A stretch of DNA of 37,135 nt from Anaerolineales bacterium (GTDB lineage: Bacteria > Chloroflexota > Anaerolineae > Anaerolineales > Villigracilaceae), in the NCBI GenBank assembly GCA_919902735.1, contig CAKKRM010000221.1, positions 1 through 37,135 on the forward strand. The letters are read 5' to 3'. Shown piece by piece: positions 31,365 through 37,135 of the stretch (positions within the stretch are counted from its first letter, which is position 1; every line of letters starts with the position of its first letter). Under the pieces are notes generated by a model. That model searched no databases and had not been told where the DNA came from. It worked only from the letters and a program-made list of their open reading frames with translations. The position numbers were made by a program, and so were the translations under genes.

Positions 31365-31403
31365 TTGAAGTACGCTCCTTTCTTTGGAATGAATTACTGT
31401 TGC

Positions 31404-31433
31404 AGTTTACAACATATGGCATAGGCTTGTCAA
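31404..31433 (-). promoter_or_regulatory. Promoter of the leader/ABC/rtcB operon
   Basis: Perfect -35 TTGACA (31428-31433, minus strand), 18-base spacer, -10 TAAACT (31404-31409). Expected start near 31397, about 33 bases before the leader ATG. Confidence 0.75.
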
Positions 31434-31522
31434 GATAAATTGGTCATGTGACTCAGGTCATTGATATTCATCGCGCCAATGAAAATATGAAACAGGCTAC
31501 AATGGAACTTCACGGAGGCTTC

Positions 31523-33217
31523 ATGAAATCTACGATACTACGAATGCGTTACTGGCGCATTGTCTTGTTTTTTGCGCGCGTAACCCTGGGGATACTATTT
31601 TGGGATGTATTTTTACGCCGCATTGGCCTGGGTTTTCTCGCAAGAAATAATCGCCCGCAGCGTTTGCGCCAGATCGCTGTCCGTTTTCGCGCGCTGGCCA
31701 TTCGCATGGGCGGCGTCATGATCAAGGTCGGGCAATTCCTTTCGGCAAGGCTGGACGTGCTGCCGCCAGAGATCACGGATGAGCTGGCGGGATTGCAGGA
31801 TGAAGTGCCGCCCGTGGACTATGAATCCATTCGCCTCCAAACTGAACTGGAGCTTGGTTCCTCGTTAAGTAACATTTTTCTCACCTTTGAAGAGACTCCT
31901 CTCGCTGCCGCGTCACTGGGACAAGTCCATCGCGCGGAGTTGAACGCGCAGGAGGCCGAGACACTTGGCTATAAAAACGTGGTAGTGAAGGCGCTGCGTC
32001 CACACATCGAGCAGATCGTGGATGTGGACATGTCTGCCATTCGTGTGGTGGGGGGCTGGCTGAAGCGTTATCGTCCCGTGAGTGAGCGGGCCAACGTGCC
32101 TGCCATTGTGGAGGAGTTTTCAGCCACTCTGCGTGAGGAGATGGATTATTTATCAGAGGGGAAAAATGCCGAGGTTTTTGCAACCAACTTCAAAGACGAT
32201 GGAAGCGTGTATGTCCCGCGCGTGGTTTGGAATCATACCAGTCGCCGCGTGTTGACTTTGGAGGATGTATCCGCGATCAAGATCACAGATTATGAAGCCA
32301 TTGCGGCGGCGGGCATCAACCGCGCGGATGTGGCGCAGGTTTTGTTCAAGGTTTATTTGAAGCAGATATTTGAAGATGGATTTTTTCATGCCGACCCGCA
32401 CCCTGGCAATATTTTTGTCTCGCCTCTGCCTGAAAAAAATAAGGATGGTTCCACGGCCTGGCGGTTGACCTTTGTGGATTTTGGCATGGTGGGGCGAATG
32501 CCCGAGCGCTTGATGGAAGGATTGCGCGAAGCGGTGATTTCCGTTGGCTTGCAGGATTCGTCGCGACTGGTGAAATCGTACCAAACCTTGGGAGTGTTTC
32601 TTCCGAATGCGAATTTGAAATTATTGGAAGAAGCGGGCGCGCAATTGTTCGACCGTTTTTGGGGGATGAACATGAGCGAATTACGAAACATCGATCACAC
32701 GGAGATGATGAAGTTCGGGTTGCAATTCCGCGAGTTGATGTTGAATATGCCTTTTCAATTGCCCGAAAATCTTTTACTGCTCGGCAGGACGATTGGAATT
32801 CTATCGGGGATGTGTACTGGATTGCACGCAGAGTTCAACTTATGGGAAGGCCTCGCGCCCTACGCAAAGAAACTTGCCGAAGGCGATGGCGGCTCTCAGT
32901 GGGATGTCTTTTTTGATGAGGCGGGGAATCTCTTCAAAACGCTGCTGGCGATCCCAGGCAGAACGGAACGCGTGCTCGGCAGGATCGAACGCGGCGAGTT
33001 GAATGTGCAAATGCCGATGATGAATATTCAGATCAGCTATTTGGAACGCTCCATGAATCGACTGACGGGCGGGATCATTTTCCTTGGTCTATTGGTTGCA
33101 GGCGCGCTTCTTTATGACACCCACCTGAGGCTGGGACAAATTCTGCTTGGCGGTTCGGGCTTCGCTCTTTTTTACACCCTCTTCCTCATAAGGCGCAGCC
33201 GCCGTCCGTGGCAGTAA
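31523..33217 (+). CDS. ABC1/UbiB/AarF atypical kinase
   Basis: ABC1 (COQ8/UbiB) family protein, an atypical kinase/ATPase that supports isoprenoid quinone biosynthesis or lipid handling at the membrane. 564 residues. The KxGQ motif is in GGVMIKVGQFLSARLDVLPP, the Ala-rich loop is AAASLGQVHRAEL, then FFHADPHPGNIFV and FVDFGMVGRMPERL (catalytic loop and DFG). Two C-terminal TM helices (GIIFLGLLVAGALLY, GGSGFALFYTLFLI). The ATG at 31523 with GGAGG 4 bases upstream is preferred; earlier in-frame starts (31448, 31487, 31502) lack one. The UbiA protein at 4401 could belong to the same pathway, but they are far apart. Confidence 0.92.
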   Translation: MKSTILRMRYWRIVLFFARVTLGILFWDVFLRRIGLGFLARNNRPQRLRQIAVRFRALAIRMGGVMIKVGQFLSARLDVLPPEITDELAGLQDEVPPVDYESIRLQTELELGSSLSNIFLTFEETPLAAASLGQVHRAELNAQEAETLGYKNVVVKALRPHIEQIVDVDMSAIRVVGGWLKRYRPVSERANVPAIVEEFSATLREEMDYLSEGKNAEVFATNFKDDGSVYVPRVVWNHTSRRVLTLEDVSAIKITDYEAIAAAGINRADVAQVLFKVYLKQIFEDGFFHADPHPGNIFVSPLPEKNKDGSTAWRLTFVDFGMVGRMPERLMEGLREAVISVGLQDSSRLVKSYQTLGVFLPNANLKLLEEAGAQLFDRFWGMNMSELRNIDHTEMMKFGLQFRELMLNMPFQLPENLLLLGRTIGILSGMCTGLHAEFNLWEGLAPYAKKLAEGDGGSQWDVFFDEAGNLFKTLLAIPGRTERVLGRIERGELNVQMPMMNIQISYLERSMNRLTGGIIFLGLLVAGALLYDTHLRLGQILLGGSGFALFYTLFLIRRSRRPWQ

Positions 33218-33223
33218 AGGGTG

Positions 33224-33313
33224 TCACTCTCCCGAAGGACATCGGGACGATGTGAGGGAGCGAAGGGTCTCTACCCCGAAATCAGAGATTCTTCGCTTCG
33301 CTCAGAATGACAA
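33224..33313. repeat. GAAGGGTCTCT / CATTCTGAGCGAAG palindrome
   Basis: CTCTCCCGAAGGACATCGGG, GGGAGCGAAGGGTCTCTACC, then AGAGATTCTTCGCTTCGCTC and AGAATGAC. The interior is related to B1a and the next element, but without the CTCACCTTACGC ends. Confidence 0.7.
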
Positions 33314-33329
33314 GCGAAAGTCCTGTTAA

Positions 33330-33453
33330 CTCACCTTACGCAGTTTTGCGTGTTTTAGGGTCATGTCGCCCTGAGCGATAGCGAAGGGTCTCTACGACTA
33401 TCTTAGAGACCCTTCGCTCCGCTCAGGGAATCATAGGCGGTGCGTAAGGTGAG
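33330..33453. mobile_element. MITE-like element B2 with 7-bp target duplication
   Basis: Perfect 13-bp ends CTCACCTTACGCA / TGCGTAAGGTGAG, flanked by the direct repeat CTGTTAA (33323-33329 and 33454-33460). The interior is a near-identical reverse complement of B1a (22507-22653), lacking about 25 bases with the CCCGAAGGACATCGGGAC palindrome. Confidence 0.88.
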
Positions 33454-33463
33454 CTGTTAATAT

Positions 33464-33496
33464 AAAAACTCGCCTCATTATTTGGGGCGAGTTTTT
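33464..33496 (-). terminator. Intrinsic terminator of the 73-residue protein gene
   Basis: An 11-bp stem AAAAACTCGCC / GGCGAGTTTTT, 5 bases past the stop at 33501, with a U-tract on either strand. Confidence 0.85.
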
Positions 33497-33500
33497 GCAT

Positions 33501-33722
33501 TTACGCGGACTTGCTTTTTTCTTCCGTCTTTTCGAGCGCGGCGTCGATCATGCTGCGGAAAGCCATCAGCATTTCCTTGCGGGCGGTGCGGCGGTGTTCC
33601 ATGAAGCCTGGGGGCAAAATAGTTTCCATGCTCTTGCGCATTTCCTCGCGGGCGGCTTTCATGTGTTCCAACGCCTCGGGCGGGAGTTTTTCTTTTAGCG
33701 ACTTTCGTTTGGATTCGGTCAT
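33501..33722 (-). CDS. Small hypothetical helical protein
   Basis: 73 residues, highly charged and predicted almost all helical: EKLPPEALEHMKAAREEMRK, then ILPPGFMEHRRTARKEMLMA. Two similar units (LPPEALEHMKAAREEMRKSM and LPPGFMEHRRTARKEMLMAF) form an internal repeat. No cysteine, no signal peptide. ATG 33722 has AAGGAG about 7 bases upstream, a TATAAT at 33746-33751 and its own terminator, so it is a real single gene. Family not recognised. Confidence 0.8.
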   Translation of the reverse strand: MTESKRKSLKEKLPPEALEHMKAAREEMRKSMETILPPGFMEHRRTARKEMLMAFRSMIDAALEKTEEKSKSA

Positions 33723-33745
33723 AGGGTTACTCCTTATCTATGATG

Positions 33746-33751
33746 ATTATA
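33746..33751 (-). promoter_or_regulatory. -10 box of the 73-residue protein gene
   Basis: TATAAT on the minus strand, 23 bases before the ATG, giving a leader just long enough for the AAGGAG site. Another TATAAT on the plus strand (33774-33779) may serve the following nnr gene. Confidence 0.5.
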
Positions 33752-33846
33752 GCACTTCTGGGTTGCTGAAAGATATAATCTGTATTAATGTTTTGGTTGG
33801 TGTAATCAAAGCTGTAGGCAATTGATTTGAAGAAAGCGAGAACCTT

Positions 33847-35472
33847 ATGAAACTTGTCACCGTTTCACAAATGCGTGCGATCGAAAAGGAAGCCGATGCC
33901 AGCGGCGTCTCGTATGCCGAGCTGATGCAGAACGCGGGCCGCGGGCTTGCGGAACTTGTCCACGCCCTGGGGCAGGAGAATGGCTGGGATGAAGTCACTG
34001 GCCTCGTTGGGTCGGGCAATAATGGCGGTGATACCCTCGTCGCGCTGGCGTGGCTGGCGCAGGCGGGCTGGCGCACGCACGCTTATCTTGTCAACCGCAA
34101 AAAGGATGATGAACTCATTGCGCATTATTTATCTGTGGGTGGCGAGTTAACCGAATCCGCGAACGATGAAAACGACGAATCTCTCACTGCCTTTCTTAAC
34201 CAGTCAGATGTCTTCGTGGATGGACTGCTTGGGACGGGGATCAAGCTCCCGTTAAAAAAAGAAGCGGCGCAGCTTCTTGGAAAAATAAATTTCATCACAT
34301 CCGAAATGGAGTTGCCTCCTTTCATCGTCGCGGTCGATTGTCCTTCAGGTGTCGATTGTGATACAGGCGAGGCTGCCGATGAAACCATCTCCGCCGATCT
34401 CACTGTCACGATGGCGGCGGCCAAACAGGGTTTGCTAAAACTGCCCGCGTTTGAATTTGTTGGAGAATTGCAAGTGGTGGATATTGGCCTGCCCGAAAAT
34501 TTGGATTCGTGGAATTCGATTCAAACCGAAGCCGCAGATTGGGATATGGTCTCTGCGCTGCTGCCTGAGCGAACCCCCGCCTCACACAAAGGGACGTTTG
34601 GTACGGCTTTCGTTGTGGCTGGTTCTAGCTCGTACACAGGCGCGGCGCTGCTGGCTGGCACAGCCGCCTATCGCATCGGCGCGGGACTTGTGACAATGGC
34701 TGTCCCTGAACCCTTGCACGCCGCCCTCGCAGGTCACTTGCCCGAAGCTATTTGGGTCCTGCTCCCACATGAAAACGGATTTATTTCAGACCACGCTTCG
34801 GACAATGTGCTGCAAAACCTTCAAGTGCTCCCATCGCCCTCCTCCGCGGCGTGGACGGTTCTGCAAAACCTGGCGCGCGCCACCGCATTTTTGATCGGCC
34901 CTGGCCTCGGCGACAAGCTTTCAACCAGAGCTTTCATCGAGGATTTAATTCCTTCCATAAAAATTCCTGTCGTTGTGGATGCCGATGGCCTGCGGCATTT
35001 AAGCGCCCTCTTCCTTGGTGAGAGGGACGGGGTGCGGGAAGACTGGTATAAAAAATTATTTGCTCCCGCCGTGCTCACTCCGCACCCTGGTGAAATGTCG
35101 GCATTGACGGGTTTGCCAAAGGAAGAGATTCAATCCAACCGCGAAGCGATTGCAAGCAAGTATGCGAAAGAATGGGGACATGTTGTCGTTTTGAAAGGAG
35201 CATTCACCGTCATCGCCTCACCTGACGGACGCTCCACCATGATCCCCGTCGCCACGCCCGCCCTCGCCAAAGCTGGCACAGGTGATGTGCTGGCTGGCCT
35301 CATCGTCGGTCTCCGTGCCCAGGGTTTGGATGCATATGCCGCCGCCGTGGCAGGCGCGTTCATCCACGCCCAGGCGGGATTATTCGCTGCCGAGGTACTT
35401 GGCACAACTGCTTCCGTTTTGGCAAGTGATGTCCTTGAGGCAATCTCAGATGTGATCGCGGAATTGGAGTAA
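33847..35472 (+). CDS. nnr: Bifunctional NAD(P)H-hydrate epimerase / ADP- or ATP-dependent dehydratase
   Basis: Repairs hydrated NAD(P)H. The N-terminal half (residues 1-215, YjeF_N) epimerises NAD(P)HX; the C-terminal half (about 235-541, YjeF_C/CARKD) dehydrates the S form. 541 residues, slightly longer than E. coli Nnr (515). Motifs: VGSGNNGGD in the epimerase; KGTFGTAFVVAGSSSYTGAA, IGPGLGDK, VVDADGL, LTPHPGEMSALTG and the anion hole AKAGTGDVLAG in the dehydratase. The ATG at 33847 fits the family start (MKLVTVSQMRAIEKEAD) although the ribosome binding site is weak. Confidence 0.96.
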   Translation: MKLVTVSQMRAIEKEADASGVSYAELMQNAGRGLAELVHALGQENGWDEVTGLVGSGNNGGDTLVALAWLAQAGWRTHAYLVNRKKDDELIAHYLSVGGELTESANDENDESLTAFLNQSDVFVDGLLGTGIKLPLKKEAAQLLGKINFITSEMELPPFIVAVDCPSGVDCDTGEAADETISADLTVTMAAAKQGLLKLPAFEFVGELQVVDIGLPENLDSWNSIQTEAADWDMVSALLPERTPASHKGTFGTAFVVAGSSSYTGAALLAGTAAYRIGAGLVTMAVPEPLHAALAGHLPEAIWVLLPHENGFISDHASDNVLQNLQVLPSPSSAAWTVLQNLARATAFLIGPGLGDKLSTRAFIEDLIPSIKIPVVVDADGLRHLSALFLGERDGVREDWYKKLFAPAVLTPHPGEMSALTGLPKEEIQSNREAIASKYAKEWGHVVVLKGAFTVIASPDGRSTMIPVATPALAKAGTGDVLAGLIVGLRAQGLDAYAAAVAGAFIHAQAGLFAAEVLGTTASVLASDVLEAISDVIAELE

Positions 35473-35567
35473 AAATAAACAATACTCTGGCGGTTGAGTA
35501 GTCTCGCGTGCTCTTCGCGAGATACACTTGCACCAGCACGCAGGCGCAGGTGTCGAAACCACTTTTG

Positions 35568-35626
35568 AACCGCTAAGCTCGCGAAGATCGCCAAGAAAAA
35601 CTTTAAAACTTAGCGCTCTTTGCGAT
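35568..35626. repeat. CGCTAAGCTCGCGAAGATCG palindrome
   Basis: AACCGCTAAGCTCGCGAAGA and AACTTAGCGCTCTTTGCGAT are imperfect reverse complements; dispersed gene-border type. Part of the 244-base gap after nnr, with the terminator at 35661. Confidence 0.6.
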
Positions 35627-35660
35627 AAAAATTATGCTATGTACGGTTGAGACCACAAAC

Positions 35661-35694
35661 AAAAAGAGACTACCCATTTTGGGAGTCTCTTTTT
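35661..35694 (-). terminator. Intrinsic terminator of the SPFH gene
   Basis: Stem AAAAAGAGACT / AGTCTCTTTTT with an inner CCC/GGG extension and one bulge, placed 22 bases past the SPFH stop. Symmetric, so it may also end nnr transcription from the plus strand. Confidence 0.85.
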
Positions 35695-35716
35695 GTACGG
35701 ATTACGCAACACGCAC

Positions 35717-36757
35717 TTAACTATTCATAAAACTTTCAAGGTTATCCTTGCTGATGCGGAAGGCCTTGCCGACTTTCTTTGCCTTCAAGCTTCCGTCTTT
35801 AATGGCTTCAAGAATATCATCCTCAGTCACCTTCATAACCTGGGCCGCTTCGGCAGGAGTCATAATATCTGCTATTTTGCCGCCAGCAGAGCCGCCGCCC
35901 TGGGAATTATTCTGCATTCCGCCTTGCAGGGCCTGTCCCATCAAATTGCCAATTCCCATTCCAGCGCCAATGCCAGCCGTGAGGCCCGCACCGCCGCCCT
36001 CGTTCTGGGCCGCATCGCGCATCGCGTCCGCGGCTTGCAGTTGAGTGTAGGTTTGCATATCGAGCATACCCATGTCGCGCAATTCCTGGGCAGATTTGTC
36101 AGAAGGCTTGAGGTTGCCGATGTAGAAAGTCTTAAGAGTTAAGCCAATCGCTTCGAAATCTTCCTTCGCCTTTGCACGCACAGCCGCGCCGATTTCTTCG
36201 GTCAGGCCGATTATCTCAGGCACAGAATTCTTCGCGGCAGTTTCACCGAGCGCATCCTGCAATTTGGAGAGCAGCATTGTGCGCAATCGTTCTTCAATTT
36301 CCGAGGTGCGATACGAACCCGTTGCCCCGACAATTTGAGTCACGAATTGTTGCGGGTCTTTTACCTGAAACGAATAGGTTCCAAAACCTTGCAGCAAGGC
36401 CACGCCCAAACCCATGTTCGGGTTGCGGACAATGATCGGCTGCGGCGTGCCCCACTTCTTGTTCGCAAATTCCTTGCGCGAAACGAAATACACTTCCGCA
36501 GGGAAGGGCGTGCGGTCGTTGAATGCCTTGCCAATCCAATCGATCAGTTTCGGGATGTTGGCAGTGGCAATCGTGTGCCGCCCCGGCTTGAACACATCCA
36601 GCGCCTGCCCATCGCGGAAGAACACCGCGCTCTGGCTTTCACGCACGATCACCTGCGAGCCAAGGCGGTAATCACCGATCCCTTGCTCTGGGAAGCGGTG
36701 TACGATCTCATCTGACATTTCATTTGCATATTCAATGACATCGAAAATTCTAGCCAT
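35717..36757 (-). CDS. SPFH-domain protein with C-terminal excisionase-type HTH
   Basis: 346 residues. Residues 1-220 are an SPFH/Band 7 domain of the YdjI (virion core protein-like) type: VIVRESQSAVFFRDGQALDV, FKPGRHTIATANIPKL, FVSRKEFANKKWGTPQPIIV, GLGVALLQGFGTYSFQVKDP, then a helical region. A Gly/Gln-rich linker follows at about 250-295 (GGGAGLTAGIGAGMGIGNLM). Residues about 297-346 are a MerR/excisionase-type helix-turn-helix (MTPAEAAQVMKVTEDDILEA, VGKAFRISKDNLESFM). There is no TM helix. YdjI relatives often end in a zinc ribbon or GYF-like domain instead, so the HTH is unusual. It may bind a peptide or protein rather than DNA. ATG 36757 with AAGGAG upstream. Confidence 0.88.
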   Translation of the reverse strand: MARIFDVIEYANEMSDEIVHRFPEQGIGDYRLGSQVIVRESQSAVFFRDGQALDVFKPGRHTIATANIPKLIDWIGKAFNDRTPFPAEVYFVSRKEFANKKWGTPQPIIVRNPNMGLGVALLQGFGTYSFQVKDPQQFVTQIVGATGSYRTSEIEERLRTMLLSKLQDALGETAAKNSVPEIIGLTEEIGAAVRAKAKEDFEAIGLTLKTFYIGNLKPSDKSAQELRDMGMLDMQTYTQLQAADAMRDAAQNEGGGAGLTAGIGAGMGIGNLMGQALQGGMQNNSQGGGSAGGKIADIMTPAEAAQVMKVTEDDILEAIKDGSLKAKKVGKAFRISKDNLESFMNS

Positions 36758-36787
36758 GTTTTTCTCCTTTTTTATAATAACGTCCAG

Positions 36788-36816
36788 ATTATAGCCGAAT
36801 GAACTTGCTGATACAA
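36788..36816 (-). promoter_or_regulatory. Promoter of the SPFH gene
   Basis: -35 TTGTAT (36811-36816), 17-base spacer, perfect -10 TATAAT (36788-36793), minus strand, 30 bases before the ATG at 36757. Confidence 0.7.
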
Positions 36817-36983
36817 GAACCGTTTGTCTTATTTTCTTACGAATTCCAACGCTGATTCGTTTCACGCCTCGATGGACTCCAGCCGCCGCCATCAGCTCTC
36901 CGCTGCCTGAAACACGCCTCTCTCTTAATCTCGAACCTGATTCTATTTTCTGAATCATTTTCCACGCTCAGTGTCAAGAGCCA

Positions 36984-37083
36984 TGCCACCCCTTCGGGGT
37001 TGGGACAATTTGTAACCCACAGCCTATCATCATTTCACCCTTTCGGGGTTTCAATTTGGCTTAACCAATTACCAATTACCAAC
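36984..37083. repeat. Short hairpins and ATTACCA words at the right edge
   Basis: ACCCCTTCGGGGTTGG and CACCCTTTCGGGGTTTC are small CTTCGG-loop hairpins. CCAATTACCAATTACCAA (37063-37081) is a direct-word array like one arm of the E elements. The stretch 36817-37135 contains no gene. Confidence 0.5.
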
Positions 37084-37135
37084 TCACCTTACGCGGAACG
37101 TCCCGAAGGTTCTCGTAAAATACGCCTGTTTGTAG
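37082..37135. repeat. CTCACCTTACGC end joined to a GTCCCGAAGG arm, cut by the window end
   Basis: ACTCACCTTACGCGGAACGT then CCCGAAGGTT: the left end of a B-type element directly followed by the left arm of the A core. The right half is outside the window. Confidence 0.6.

Noticed and set aside
36758-36958. 67-residue extension of the SPFH protein
   Set aside because: It crosses the promoter and ribosome binding site of ATG 36757 and is rich in unrelated basic residues.

Overview
The window is one chromosomal stretch, tightly packed with genes on both strands and of moderate GC. It looks like a Chloroflexota genome of the Anaerolineae type. That placement is an inference from the gene order (rpoA-rplQ-truA-rplM-rpsI, then mreBCD-PBP2-minCDE-rodA), the mixture of Shine-Dalgarno and apparently leaderless starts, the TTG/GTG starts, and the many small palindromic intergenic repeats. 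No rRNA, tRNA, CRISPR array, phage or intact insertion sequence was found.

Layout. 1-2981: end of a ribosomal protein/RNA polymerase operon (rpoA partial, rplQ, truA, rplM, rpsI). 3081-5435: a MazG nucleotide pyrophosphohydrolase carrying a methylase remnant, and a UbiA-type prenyltransferase. 5432-14492, minus strand: an unknown beta-sandwich protein, an EamA exporter, a CBS-ACT sensor, an M20 dipeptidase, a VTT/DedA membrane protein, cyclophilin, uridine kinase, a small redox operon (Crp/Fnr regulator, DUF2892, thioredoxin-DUF2892) and DegV. 14754-22496, plus strand: the cell shape and division cluster mreB-mreC-mreD-PBP2-minC-minD-minE-rodA. 22869-24350: gltX. 24547-25182: a class III nucleotide cyclase, minus strand. 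25422-31397, minus strand: a probable single operon of leader peptide, attenuator, two ABC half-transporters, an NTF2-like protein and the RNA ligase RtcB. 31523-33217: an ABC1/UbiB kinase. 33501-33722: a small unknown protein. 33847-35472: a fused NAD(P)HX epimerase/dehydratase. 35717-36757: an SPFH protein with a C-terminal excisionase-type helix-turn-helix.

The most interesting signal is upstream of the ABC pair. A near-consensus promoter is followed by a 22-codon ORF with a Shine-Dalgarno sequence, then an 11-bp intrinsic terminator. Codons 16-19 of the ORF can pair over 10 bp with the terminator's 5' arm, which is the layout of ribosome-mediated transcription attenuation. The next intrinsic terminator I can see lies after rtcB, so drug export and RNA repair may be induced together when translation stalls.

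The second theme is repeats. At least two MITE-like families have terminal inverted repeats and visible target duplications (3 bp and 7 bp). There are also widespread palindromes, and a set of hairpins in which every locus uses its own short degenerate word on one arm and the reverse complement of that word on the other. Two of these word hairpins lie in frame inside proteins (MazG and the VTT protein).
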